A DNA stretch of 64,000 bases from Acetobacteraceae bacterium H6797 (GTDB lineage: Bacteria; Pseudomonadota; Alphaproteobacteria; Acetobacterales; Acetobacteraceae), in the NCBI GenBank assembly GCA_015223225.1, contig JADFCQ010000007.1, forward strand, positions 124,001-188,000. Direction: 5' to 3'. The stretch's first letter is position 1. Every line of letters starts with the position of its first letter. Positions 7,449 through 15,799 of this stretch are shown here, piece after piece. A program made the translations under genes and the position numbers. The notes beneath the pieces were generated by a model. That model was not told the origin of the DNA. It saw only the letters and a list, made by a program, of their open reading frames with translations, and searched no databases.

Positions 7449-9056
7449 ATGGCCACCGAAGCCCATACGCACGATCATGGCTCCCACGCTCACGATGGGC
7501 ATGATCACACCCCCGGTTTCTTTAGCCGGTGGTTTCTCTCGACCAATCACAAGGATATCGGGACCCTCTACATCATCTTCGCGGTGGTTGCCGCCTTCGT
7601 CGGCATCACCCTCTCCGTCCTGATGCGGATCGAGCTGCAGTCGCCGGGCATGCAGATCTTCGCCGACGGGCAGATGTGGAACGTGGCCGTCACCGCCCAT
7701 GGCGTGCTCATGGTCTTCTACGTGATCATGCCCGCGCTGATCGGCGGCTTCGGCAACTGGTTCGTCCCGATCATGATCGGCGCGCCGGACATGGCCTTCC
7801 CGCGCCTGAACAACATCAGCTTCTGGCTGCTGGTCCCGGCCTTCATCCTGACGGTCGCGAGCCTCTTCGTGGGCGGCGCCGGCACGGGCTGGACGCTTTA
7901 TCCGCCCCTCTCTGGCGTGGAGTACCAGGGCAGCCCCGGCGTCGACATGGCGCTCTTCGGCCTGCATCTCGCCGGCGCCAGCTCCATCCTCGGGGCGGCG
8001 AATTTCATCACGACCATCTTCAACATGCGCGCTCCGGGCATGACGCTGCACAAGATGCCGCTCTTCGTCTGGTCGATGCTCGTCACCGCCTTCCTGCTGC
8101 TGCTCTCGGTGCCGGTGCTGGGCGGCGCGATCACCATGCTGATCACCGACCGCAATTTCGGCACGGCCTTCTTCAAGCCCGAGGGCGGCGGCGACCCGGT
8201 GCTCTTCCAGCACCTCTTCTGGTTCTTCGGCCATCCCGAGGTCTACATCATGATCCTGCCCGCCTTCGGGATCGTGAGCCATGTGATCTCGACCTTCTCG
8301 AAGAAGCCGGTCTTCGGCTACCTCGGCATGGCCTATGCCATGGTGGCGATCGGCGCGGTGGGCTTCATCGTCTGGGCCCACCACATGTTCACCTCCGGCA
8401 TCTCGGTGGACACGCGGGCCTATTTCATGGCCGCGACCATGGTCATCGCCGTGCCGACGGGCATCAAGATCTTCTCCTGGATCGCGACCATGTGGGGCGG
8501 CTCCATCCGCTTCGACACGCCGATGCTCTTCGCCATCGGCTTCGTCTTCCTCTTCACGGTCGGCGGCGTGACGGGCGTGGTCCTGGCCAATGCCTCGATC
8601 GACCAGGTGCTGCACAACACCTATTACGTCGTGGCCCATTTCCACTACGTGCTGTCGCTGGGCGCCGTCTTCGGCATCTATTGCGGCTTCTACTACTGGA
8701 TCGGGAAGATGAGCGGCCGCCAATACCCGGAATTCCTGGGCAAGGTGCATTTCTGGCTCACCTTCATCGGCGTGAACCTCACCTTCTTCCCCATGCATTT
8801 CCTGGGCAACCAGGGCATGCCGCGCCGCTACCCGGACTATCCCGATGCGCTGCATGGCTGGAACCTCGTCGCTTCCGTCGGGGCTTATATCTCCGCAGCG
8901 AGCTTCCTCCTCTTCATCTATGTGGTGTATCTGACGCTCGCGAAGGGCCAGAAGGCCGCCGCCAACCCCTGGGGTGAAGGCGCGACCACGCTGGAATGGC
9001 AGGTTTCCTCCCCGCCGCCCTTCCACACCTTTGAAGAGCTGCCCCGCATCCGCTGA
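7449..9056 (+). CDS. coxA: Cytochrome c oxidase subunit I (heme a / a3-CuB)
   Basis: A 535-residue catalytic subunit with twelve predicted helices. CuB/cofactor residues are intact: His262 and Tyr266 in GHPEVY, the HH pair in VWAHHMF, and His397 (heme a3) and His399 (heme a) in VVAHFHYV. D-channel residues (IGAPDMAFPRLNN, and Glu264 in HPE) and the K-channel Lys (PTGIKIFSW) are conserved, so this is an A1-type proton-pumping oxidase. The usual HDTYYVV motif reads HNTYYVV: His389 is kept but the Mg/Mn ligand Asp is Asn390. The N-terminus has a His/Asp-rich leader of about 20 residues. It sits between coxB and ctaB. Confidence 0.97.
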   Translation: MATEAHTHDHGSHAHDGHDHTPGFFSRWFLSTNHKDIGTLYIIFAVVAAFVGITLSVLMRIELQSPGMQIFADGQMWNVAVTAHGVLMVFYVIMPALIGGFGNWFVPIMIGAPDMAFPRLNNISFWLLVPAFILTVASLFVGGAGTGWTLYPPLSGVEYQGSPGVDMALFGLHLAGASSILGAANFITTIFNMRAPGMTLHKMPLFVWSMLVTAFLLLLSVPVLGGAITMLITDRNFGTAFFKPEGGGDPVLFQHLFWFFGHPEVYIMILPAFGIVSHVISTFSKKPVFGYLGMAYAMVAIGAVGFIVWAHHMFTSGISVDTRAYFMAATMVIAVPTGIKIFSWIATMWGGSIRFDTPMLFAIGFVFLFTVGGVTGVVLANASIDQVLHNTYYVVAHFHYVLSLGAVFGIYCGFYYWIGKMSGRQYPEFLGKVHFWLTFIGVNLTFFPMHFLGNQGMPRRYPDYPDALHGWNLVASVGAYISAASFLLFIYVVYLTLAKGQKAAANPWGEGATTLEWQVSSPPPFHTFEELPRIR

Positions 9057-9092
9057 CGCGGCAGGGACGATAGTGGTATTGGATTAAGCCGT

Positions 9093-10046
9093 ATGAGTGA
9101 CAGCGCGATCGATCCCAGGGCCGGTTCCGCCCCGCTTTCCGCCTCGGTGGCCGATTTCTCCGAGGTGAAGGACTGGATCGCGCTGCTCAAACCGCGGGTG
9201 ATGACCCTCGTGGTCTTCACCGGCTGGATCGGCATGCTGCTGGCGCCGGGCCATCTGCACCCGGTGCTGGCGGCCACCGCCATTCTCTGCATCGCCATCG
9301 CCGCCGGCGCCGCCGGGGCGATCAACATGTGGTACGACCGCGATATCGACGCCGTCATGCGCCGCACCGCCAAGCGGCCCATCCCGGCCGGGCGCATCCA
9401 GCCCAACGCGGCGCTGTCCTACGGCATTTTCCTGGCCATCGCCTCGGTCGCGGTCATGGGGCTCGCGACCAACTGGGTGGCCGGGGCGGCGCTCGCGGCC
9501 TCCATCGCCTTCTATGTCTTCATCTACACCATGTGGCTGAAGCGCCGGACGCCGCAGAACATCGTCATCGGCGGTGCCGCCGGCGCCTTCCCGCCCGTCA
9601 TCGGCTGGGCGGCCGTCACGGGGCATATCGGCATCGAGCCGCTGGTGCTCTTCGCCATCGTCTTCTTCTGGACGCCGCCGCATTTCTGGGCGCTCTCGCT
9701 CTGGGCGCATGAGGATTACCAGCGCGCGGGCGTGCCCATGCTGCCGGTCGTGGCCGGGGCGAAGGAGACGCGGCGGCAGGTGATGATCTACACCATCCTG
9801 CTCGCGCCCATCGGCATGCTGCCCTGGTTCCTCGGCTTCGCGGGCCTCGCCTATGGCCTCGTCTCCGCCGCCCTCGGCCTCGGCTTCCTCTATTACGCCT
9901 GGGGCGTGCTGCGCGATGCGCAGGACGAGCAGGGCCGCAGCCTGACCAATGACCGGCCGGCCCGCCTGGCCTTCCGCTTCTCGCTGATCCACCTGGCCGC
10001 GCTCTTCGCCATGCTGGCGCTCGAGCGCCTGTGGTTCACGCCGTGA
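9093..10046 (+). CDS. ctaB: Protoheme IX farnesyltransferase (heme O synthase)
   Basis: A 317-residue UbiA-family prenyltransferase that adds a farnesyl group to heme b to make heme O, the precursor of heme A for subunit I. It has about eight or nine membrane helices. The first aspartate-rich motif is NMWYDRDIDAVMRRT at about residues 78-92; the second conserved region is in LWAHEDYQRAGVPMLPV at about 205-221. It lies 36 bases downstream of coxA. Its TGA stop overlaps the GTG start of the next small gene, indicating translational coupling. Confidence 0.96.
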   Translation: MSDSAIDPRAGSAPLSASVADFSEVKDWIALLKPRVMTLVVFTGWIGMLLAPGHLHPVLAATAILCIAIAAGAAGAINMWYDRDIDAVMRRTAKRPIPAGRIQPNAALSYGIFLAIASVAVMGLATNWVAGAALAASIAFYVFIYTMWLKRRTPQNIVIGGAAGAFPPVIGWAAVTGHIGIEPLVLFAIVFFWTPPHFWALSLWAHEDYQRAGVPMLPVVAGAKETRRQVMIYTILLAPIGMLPWFLGFAGLAYGLVSAALGLGFLYYAWGVLRDAQDEQGRSLTNDRPARLAFRFSLIHLAALFAMLALERLWFTP

Positions 10047-10210
10047 GCGGCCGGGAAGGCGCCACGCCCGCCGGGCTGAGCCCGGAGGAGAAGCTCGCCT
10101 TCCTCAAGCGCAGGCGGGGGCGGAACATCGCCCTCCTGGTGGTGCTGGTCGGGCTGGTCGCGCTTTTCTACCTCATCACCCTGGCCAAGATCGCCAGCAG
10201 CGAGGGATAG
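10043..10210 (+). CDS. Small single-pass membrane protein of the cox cluster (CoxF-like)
   Basis: A 55-residue protein from a GTG start that overlaps the ctaB stop (GTGA). The N-terminal 25 residues are charged and soluble (SPEEKLAFLKRRRGRN). One hydrophobic helix follows (IALLVVLVGLVALFYLITL) and then a short hydrophilic tail. Small proteins of this shape occur between ctaB and ctaG in many alphaproteobacteria and are called CoxF or hypothetical; a role in oxidase assembly is inferred from position only. Four bases separate its stop from ctaG. The positive-inside rule predicts a cytoplasmic N-terminus. Confidence 0.75.
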   Translation: MSGREGATPAGLSPEEKLAFLKRRRGRNIALLVVLVGLVALFYLITLAKIASSEG

Positions 10211-10214
10211 CGCC

Positions 10215-10838
10215 ATGACCCCGAGGCCCCGCCCAGACCCCGCCGAACTCGCCCGCCGCAATCGCCGGACGGGGATGGTGGCGGCGGGGGTGGTGGCCGG
10301 CATGGTCGGGCTCTCCTTCGCGGCCGTGCCGCTCTACAGCCTCTTCTGTGCCGTCACGGGCTTCAACGGCACGCCCATGCTGGGCCAGGCCGCGCCGGGC
10401 GGGGCGGAGGGCGCGGGGCATATCACCGTCCGCTTCAGCGCCAATACCCAACCGGACCTGCCCTGGCGCTTCCTGCCGGAGCAGAATTCCGTCTCCGTCC
10501 GCTATGGCGACGAGCAGATGGCCTTCTACAGCGCCCATAACAGCGCGGGCGTGCCCGTCACCGGCGTCTCGACCTATAACGTCACGCCCGAGGTGGTCGG
10601 CCCCTATTTCCACAAGACCGCCTGCTTCTGCTTCGAGGCCCAGACCCTGGGCGCGGGCGAGACGGTGCAGATGCCGCTCTCCTTCTGGGTGGACCCGAAA
10701 ATCGCGCAGGACCCGAATACGGCCGATATCCGGACCATCACGATTAATTACACCTTCTTTCGCTCCCTCGACGACGCCGCGCGCGCCGGGGCGCTGGCCA
10801 AGGCCGGGGAGCATGTGGGGCGGCGCGCCATCCAGTAG
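10215..10838 (+). CDS. ctaG: Cytochrome c oxidase copper assembly protein CtaG/Cox11
   Basis: A 207-residue Cox11-family protein that delivers copper to the CuB site of subunit I. An N-terminal membrane anchor lies at about residues 20-42, followed by PLYSLFCAVTGFNGT with the conserved Cys45. A periplasmic immunoglobulin-like domain carries the copper-binding CFCF motif (Cys137, Cys139). The FRSL/DDAARAG C-terminus is short and variable. It closes the cox cluster: coxC (subunit III), which commonly follows ctaG in alphaproteobacteria, is not present, and fabD begins about 105 bases on. Confidence 0.96.
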   Translation: MTPRPRPDPAELARRNRRTGMVAAGVVAGMVGLSFAAVPLYSLFCAVTGFNGTPMLGQAAPGGAEGAGHITVRFSANTQPDLPWRFLPEQNSVSVRYGDEQMAFYSAHNSAGVPVTGVSTYNVTPEVVGPYFHKTACFCFEAQTLGAGETVQMPLSFWVDPKIAQDPNTADIRTITINYTFFRSLDDAARAGALAKAGEHVGRRAIQ

Positions 10839-10878
10839 CGCCGAGGGCGACGCCGGAGGGGCATGCTTTCGCCCGGCA

Positions 10879-10906
10879 TTGACAGGGGGGGCGTCCCAAG
10901 GCTACC
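10879..10906 (+). promoter_or_regulatory. Candidate promoter for the fabD cluster
   Basis: A perfect TTGACA -35 box at 10879-10884 lies in the ctaG-fabD gap, with a weak -10 (GCTACC) 16 bases downstream at 10901-10906. It suggests that fabD is transcribed separately from the cox genes. The -10 match is poor. Confidence 0.4.
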
Positions 10907-10943
10907 GGCCCCGAACCTCTCCAACAGGGATAGAAACGCTCTC

Positions 10944-11903
10944 ATGGCGCTCGCCTTCGTTTTTCCCGGCCAGGGCAGCCAGGCCGTCGGCATGGGCCGC
11001 GATCTCGCGGCCGCCTTCCCCGCCGCGCGCGAGGTTTTCGAGGCCGTCGACGAGAGCCTGAAGCAGAACCTCTCCCGCCTCATGTTCGAGGGCCCGGCGG
11101 AGGAGCTGACGCTCACCGCCAATACCCAGCCCGCGCTGATGGCCATGAGCCTCGCCGTGGCCCGCGTGCTGCAGGTCGAAGGCGGCTTCGAGATCGCGAG
11201 CCGCGTCTCGCTGGTCGCCGGGCACAGCCTGGGCGAATACAGCGCGCTCGCCGCCGCCGGGGCCTTTGACGCGCCGACCGCCGCCCGCCTGCTGCGCCTG
11301 CGCGGCGAGGCGATGCAGAAGGCTGTGCCGGCCGGTATCGGCGCCATGGCCGCCCTGCTGGGCGCCGAGTTCGAGCAGGCGCTGGCCATCTGCGAGAAGG
11401 CCGCAATCGACCCCGAGACCGGCAAGACCGAGATCGTCGAGGCGGCCAATGACAATGGCGGCGGCCAGGTCGTGATCTCCGGCCATAAGGCGGCCGTGGA
11501 GCGCGCGATCGAGATCGCCAAGGCGGAAGGCGTGAAGCGCGCCATGCTGCTGCCCGTCTCCGCCCCCTTCCATTGCGCCCTTATGGCCCCCGCGGCCGAT
11601 GCTATGGCCGAGGCCCTGGCGGCGGCCGATGTCCGCGCACCCGTGGTGCCGGTCGTGGCCAATGTCACGGCGGCCAAGGCGAGCGACCCGGCGGTGATCC
11701 GCGATCTGCTGGTGAAGCAGGTGACGGGCACCGTCCGCTGGCGCGAATGCATCGCCTCGATGGTGGAGATGGGCTGCGACCGTTTCGTCGAGATCGGCGC
11801 CGGCAAGGTGCTGACCGGCCTGATGAAGCGCAACGCCCCCGAGGCCCAGGCGAGCAATATCGGCACGCCGGCCGAGGTCGAAGCCTTCTTGAAGAGTATC
11901 TGA
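10944..11903 (+). CDS. fabD: Malonyl-CoA:ACP transacylase
   Basis: Transfers malonyl from CoA to ACP, supplying the extender unit for fatty-acid synthesis. The 319-residue protein begins with FVFPGQGSQAVGMG, has the nucleophile Ser95 in VAGHSLGEYSAL, a QPALMAM motif at 62-68 and the catalytic His region PVSAPFHCALM near residue 207. The ATG at 10944 aligns with the family start; an upstream frame extension of 27 residues is not conserved. First gene of fabD-fabG-acpP-fabF. Confidence 0.96.
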   Translation: MALAFVFPGQGSQAVGMGRDLAAAFPAAREVFEAVDESLKQNLSRLMFEGPAEELTLTANTQPALMAMSLAVARVLQVEGGFEIASRVSLVAGHSLGEYSALAAAGAFDAPTAARLLRLRGEAMQKAVPAGIGAMAALLGAEFEQALAICEKAAIDPETGKTEIVEAANDNGGGQVVISGHKAAVERAIEIAKAEGVKRAMLLPVSAPFHCALMAPAADAMAEALAAADVRAPVVPVVANVTAAKASDPAVIRDLLVKQVTGTVRWRECIASMVEMGCDRFVEIGAGKVLTGLMKRNAPEAQASNIGTPAEVEAFLKSI

Positions 11904-12017
11904 TGCCCTCGGATGCCGGGCGCGCCCTCCGCGCGCTTGGCGTCGCCGCATTCGCGGCCTCGGCATGCCTGAGCGGCACGCCGCTGACGCGTTCTGAACT
12001 GACGAAGGATAGACGCC

Positions 12018-12761
12018 ATGTTCAATCTCGACGGCAAGGTTGCCCTCGTCACCGGCGCCTCGGGCGGCATCGGTGCGGCCATCGCCGCCGCGCTGCATGA
12101 GCGCGGCGCCAAGGTGGTGCTCTCCGGCACGCGCCTGGAAGCCCTGGAAAAGACGGCCGAACTCCTCGGCGGCGGCGAGCGCGTGATGATCGCGCCGGCC
12201 AATCTCTCCGATGCCGAGGCCCCGGCCAAGCTCATCGAGGTGATCGAGGCGAAGTGGGGCCAGCTCGACATCCTGGTCAACAATGCCGGCTTCACCCGCG
12301 ACGGCCTGGCGCTGCGCATGGCCGACAAGGACTGGCAGGACGTGCTCGACGTCGACCTGACCGCGCCCTTCCGCCTGGCCCGCGCCGCGCTGCGCGGCAT
12401 GATGAAGCGCCGCTCGGGCCGCATCATCTCCATCGCCTCCATCGTGGGCGTGACGGGCAATCCGGGCCAGTCGAACTACGCCGCCGCCAAGGCCGGCCTG
12501 ATCGGCATGAGCAAGGCCCTGGCCCAGGAAGTCGCCTCGCGCGGCGTGACGGTGAACGTCGTCGCCCCCGGCTTCATCGCCACGCCGATGACCGACGCGC
12601 TGAACGAGGCCCAGAAGGGCGCGATCATGGGCCGCATCCCGATGGGGCGCATGGGCGAGGCCAAGGATATCGCCGCCGGCGTCGTCTACCTGGCCTCCGA
12701 CGAGGCGGCCTGGACGACGGGCGTCACTCTCCATATCAATGGCGGCATGGCGATGATCTGA
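12018..12761 (+). CDS. fabG: 3-oxoacyl-ACP reductase
   Basis: NADPH-dependent reduction of beta-ketoacyl-ACP. The 247-residue SDR has TGASGGIGAAI at 12-22, NNAG at 88-91, and the catalytic Ser141, Tyr154 and Lys158 in SIASIVG...QSNYAAAKAG. The C-terminus ends GGMAMI, as in typical bacterial FabG. The 114-base gap after fabD has no obvious gene. Position between fabD and acpP supports FabG rather than a generic SDR. Confidence 0.96.
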   Translation: MFNLDGKVALVTGASGGIGAAIAAALHERGAKVVLSGTRLEALEKTAELLGGGERVMIAPANLSDAEAPAKLIEVIEAKWGQLDILVNNAGFTRDGLALRMADKDWQDVLDVDLTAPFRLARAALRGMMKRRSGRIISIASIVGVTGNPGQSNYAAAKAGLIGMSKALAQEVASRGVTVNVVAPGFIATPMTDALNEAQKGAIMGRIPMGRMGEAKDIAAGVVYLASDEAAWTTGVTLHINGGMAMI

Positions 12762-12912
12762 CGCAGGCGGGTAACAGCCCTCTTGCATCCGCCGCGCGGC
12801 ACGGCTAGGCCGCGCAGGAGTTCTATGTTAACTGCCCCGGCCCCCTTTCGGCGCGTGATTCCGCCGGGTGCCTGGGGCAATGTTCGATCCGGCATCAGGA
12901 GATAGTCACGCG

Positions 12913-13152
12913 ATGAGCGACACCGCCGACAAGGTCAAGAAGATCGTCGTTGAGCACCTCGGCGTCGAGGAGTCGAAGGTTACCATCGAGGCGTCCTTCA
13001 TCGACGACCTCGGTGCCGATAGCCTCGACACCGTCGAGCTGGTCATGGCCTTCGAAGAGGCCTTCGGCGTCGAGATCCCCGACGACGCGGCCGAGAAGAT
13101 CACGACCGTCAAGGACGCGATCGAGTACATCGAGAAGCAGAAGGGCGCCTGA
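12913..13152 (+). CDS. acpP: Acyl carrier protein
   Basis: A 79-residue acidic four-helix carrier for fatty-acid intermediates. Ser37 in the GADSLDTVEL motif is the 4'-phosphopantetheine attachment site. The recognition helix following the DSL motif is rich in Glu/Asp as expected. ATG 12913 is the family start. The 150-base spacer after fabG holds a GC-rich stretch (about 12789-12815) and probably its own promoter, since acpP is normally expressed far above its neighbours. Confidence 0.97.
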   Translation: MSDTADKVKKIVVEHLGVEESKVTIEASFIDDLGADSLDTVELVMAFEEAFGVEIPDDAAEKITTVKDAIEYIEKQKGA

Positions 13153-13316
13153 GGCCCTTCGGCGCCACCCTGCTGCTGGGCGGCGCCACTTTGCTTCCTG
13201 AAAAGGAACCCGGCCTCCCTATATGAGGGGCCGGGAAACGCAGACACGTATGGGGCGGCAGTCGTGCCGGCCCATGCGCCTCCGGCGATAGGCCGGATCA
13301 GCAAGGGAATCGGGGC

Positions 13317-14600
13317 GTGTTCGGCAATCTGACGACGCCGCGCCGCGTTGTGGTCACGGGTATGGGCATCGTCTGCCCGCTCGGCCTCGGCGTTGCGCAT
13401 GTGTGGAAGCGCATGCTCGCCGGCGAGTCCGGCATTTCGACCATTCAGTCCTTCAACACCGACAACATCCCCGCCAAGATCGCGGGTGAGGTGCCGGTGG
13501 GGTCCAAGGAGAACGGGGCGCTCGATCTGAACGAGTGGATCCCGGTCAAGGACCAGAAGAAGATGGACCGGTTCATCCAGCTCGCCATGGTCGCCGCGAC
13601 CGAGGCGGTGGAGGATTCCGGCTGGGCTCCCGACACCGAGGAAGATCGCTACCGCACGGGCGTGATGATCGGCTCCGGCATCGGCGGCCTGCCCGCCATC
13701 CAGGAGACCTCGGTTCTGGTCAAAGAGGGCAGGACGAAGCGCATTTCGCCCTTCTTCATCCCCTCGGCCCTGATCAACCTGGCCTCGGGCCATGTCTCGA
13801 TCAAATACGGCTTCAAGGGCCCGAACCACGCGGTCGTCACGGCCTGCGCCACGGGCGTGCATGCGATCGGCGATGCCGCGCGCCTCGTCGCCCTCGGCGA
13901 TGCGGATGTGATGGTGGCCGGCGGCACGGAAGCGGCCGTCTGCGAGATCGGCATGGGCGGCTTCTGCGCCTCCAAGGCCCTCTCGACCGCCTATAACGAC
14001 ACGCCGACCGCCGGTTCCCGCCCCTGGGACGAGGGCCGCGACGGCTTCGTCATGGGCGAGGGCGCGGGCGTTCTTGTGCTCGAGGAATACGAGCACGCGA
14101 AGAAGCGCGGCGCGAAGATCTATGCCGAAGTCATCGGCTACGGCATGTCGGGCGATGCCTATCACATCACCGCCCCGGCCGAGGGCCATGATGGCGCCTT
14201 CCGCGCCATGAAGGCCGCCATGGCCGACGCCAAGGTGACGCCGGAGCAGATCCAGTACATCAACGCCCATGGCACCTCCACGCCGCTGGGTGACGACCTG
14301 GAGCTGGAAGCCGTCGAGCGCATGTTCGGCGAGGCCGGCAAGAACGTCGCCATGTCCTCCACCAAGTCGGCCATCGGCCATCTGCTTGGTGCGGCGGGCG
14401 CCGTTGAGGGCGTCTTCTCGATCCTCGCGATTCGCGATCAGGTGGCCCCGCCCACGCTGAACCTCGAGAAGCCCTCCAAGGAGAGCGTGATCGACCGCGT
14501 GGCCAAGCAGGCCCAGCCGCGGAAGATCGACATCGCCCTGTCGAACTCCTTCGGCTTCGGCGGCACCAACGCCTCCATCCTCTTCAAGGCCGCGCCCTGA
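13317..14600 (+). CDS. fabF: 3-oxoacyl-ACP synthase II
   Basis: A condensing enzyme for chain elongation. The 427-residue thiolase-fold protein has nucleophile Cys177 in VTACATGVHAIGDA, and His318 (INAHGTSTPLGD) and His355 (STKSAIGHLLG) completing the Cys-His-His triad. It ends with the SNSFGFGGTNAS motif. The start is GTG with an AAGGGAAT-like ribosome binding site. A hairpin at 13209-13235 (CCCGGCC/GGCCGGG arms) lies in the acpP-fabF spacer. Its stop overlaps the inferred start of mltG. Confidence 0.96.
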   Translation: MFGNLTTPRRVVVTGMGIVCPLGLGVAHVWKRMLAGESGISTIQSFNTDNIPAKIAGEVPVGSKENGALDLNEWIPVKDQKKMDRFIQLAMVAATEAVEDSGWAPDTEEDRYRTGVMIGSGIGGLPAIQETSVLVKEGRTKRISPFFIPSALINLASGHVSIKYGFKGPNHAVVTACATGVHAIGDAARLVALGDADVMVAGGTEAAVCEIGMGGFCASKALSTAYNDTPTAGSRPWDEGRDGFVMGEGAGVLVLEEYEHAKKRGAKIYAEVIGYGMSGDAYHITAPAEGHDGAFRAMKAAMADAKVTPEQIQYINAHGTSTPLGDDLELEAVERMFGEAGKNVAMSSTKSAIGHLLGAAGAVEGVFSILAIRDQVAPPTLNLEKPSKESVIDRVAKQAQPRKIDIALSNSFGFGGTNASILFKAAP

Positions 14601-15580
14601 GCGGCTCCGAGGAACCGAAGAAGCGGAGGCGCTGGCCACAGCGCCTCCTGCTCACCTTCCTGGTGCTGGCCGCCCTCGCGGGCGGCGGTGCCTGGTGGAG
14701 CTGGAAGGCCTATACCGGGCCCGGCCCGCTCGCCGAATCGAGCAATATCGTCATTCCGCGTGGCGCCAATATCGGCGAGACGCTGCTCTCCAAGGGCGCG
14801 ATTACCGATGCACGCCTCTTCGCCGCCGCCACGCTCCTTACCCGTGAGGAAGGGCCGCTGCGCGCCGGGGAATTCGCCTTCCCCGCCCAGGCCTCGCTCC
14901 AGCAGGTGCTGGATATTCTCCGCCATGCCCGCCCGGTGCAGCGCCGCCTGACCATCCCCGAGGGGCTCGTGGTCGCGCAGATCAGGGTGGTGCTGGAAAA
15001 CGCGGATGGGCTGACGGGCGAGTTGCCGCCCTTCGACGAAGGCAGCTTCCTGCCCGAAACCTATGCCTATCAATGGGGCGATACCCGCGCCTCCGTCCTG
15101 CGCCGGGGCCAGGCGGCGATGGAACAGGCCCTTGCCCAGGCCTGGGCCGCGCGCGCGCCCAACCTGCCGCTGGCCAATGCCCGCGAGGCCCTCGTCCTGG
15201 CCTCGATCGTGGAGCGGGAAACCGGCGTCGCCGCCGAAAGGCCGCTGGTGGCGGGCGTCTTCATCAACCGCCTGCGCCGCGGCATGCCGCTGCAATCGGA
15301 CCCGACCGTCGCCTATGCCGCCGCGCGCGGCGGGGTGCTGGACCGGCCGCTGACGCGGGCCGATCTCGATGCCGAGCACCCGTTCAACACCTATCGCATC
15401 CGCGGCCTGCCGCCGGCGCCCATCGCCAGCCCGGGCCGCGAGGCGCTGAAGGCCGTGACGCAGCCCGAGGCGACGGAATTCCTCTATTTCGTCGCCGACG
15501 GCACGGGCGGCCATGCCTTCGCCCGCACCCTGGACGAGCATAACCGCAACGTCGCGCGCTGGCGGGCGCTCGGCCGCTAG
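14597..15580 (+). CDS. mltG: Endolytic murein transglycosylase MltG
   Basis: Cleaves nascent glycan strands at the inner membrane. A basic cytoplasmic tail (EEPKKRRRWPQR) precedes one membrane helix (about residues 17-35), then an N-terminal substrate-binding region and the YceG/MltG catalytic domain with FLPETYAYQWG, the catalytic Glu in LASIVERETG and NTYRIRGLPPAPIASPG. The start is unclear: no ATG exists, and the first good GTG (14663) would remove the positively charged tail that should orient the helix. A CTG at 14597 overlapping the fabF stop (CTGA) is therefore preferred. The gene commonly follows fabF in alphaproteobacteria. Confidence 0.9.
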   Translation: MSGSEEPKKRRRWPQRLLLTFLVLAALAGGGAWWSWKAYTGPGPLAESSNIVIPRGANIGETLLSKGAITDARLFAAATLLTREEGPLRAGEFAFPAQASLQQVLDILRHARPVQRRLTIPEGLVVAQIRVVLENADGLTGELPPFDEGSFLPETYAYQWGDTRASVLRRGQAAMEQALAQAWAARAPNLPLANAREALVLASIVERETGVAAERPLVAGVFINRLRRGMPLQSDPTVAYAAARGGVLDRPLTRADLDAEHPFNTYRIRGLPPAPIASPGREALKAVTQPEATEFLYFVADGTGGHAFARTLDEHNRNVARWRALGR

Positions 15581-15799
15581 GGCCGATCGCCGTTCAGCCG
15601 GCAGGCCGGTCTGGCGTGATTTTCCGGTTCTGATGGCGGGGCCCGCTTGCCGATACCGATGAGTATCGGCTGCGCCAGCCCTTCCCTGGTTGTCGATGGG
15701 CCCCAGCGAGCCGGACGGCGCGTTCCGGGCGTCCACTTCGGCGCGGGCCGCCGTGAAGGCGCAAGACCGATCCGCGGGCCGAGCCCCGGCCTGCCACGA

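Noticed and set aside
11904..12017. Frame beginning ATGCCCTCGG overlapping the fabD stop
   Set aside because: It runs into fabG out of frame with no homology. The spacer appears to be ordinary intergenic sequence.
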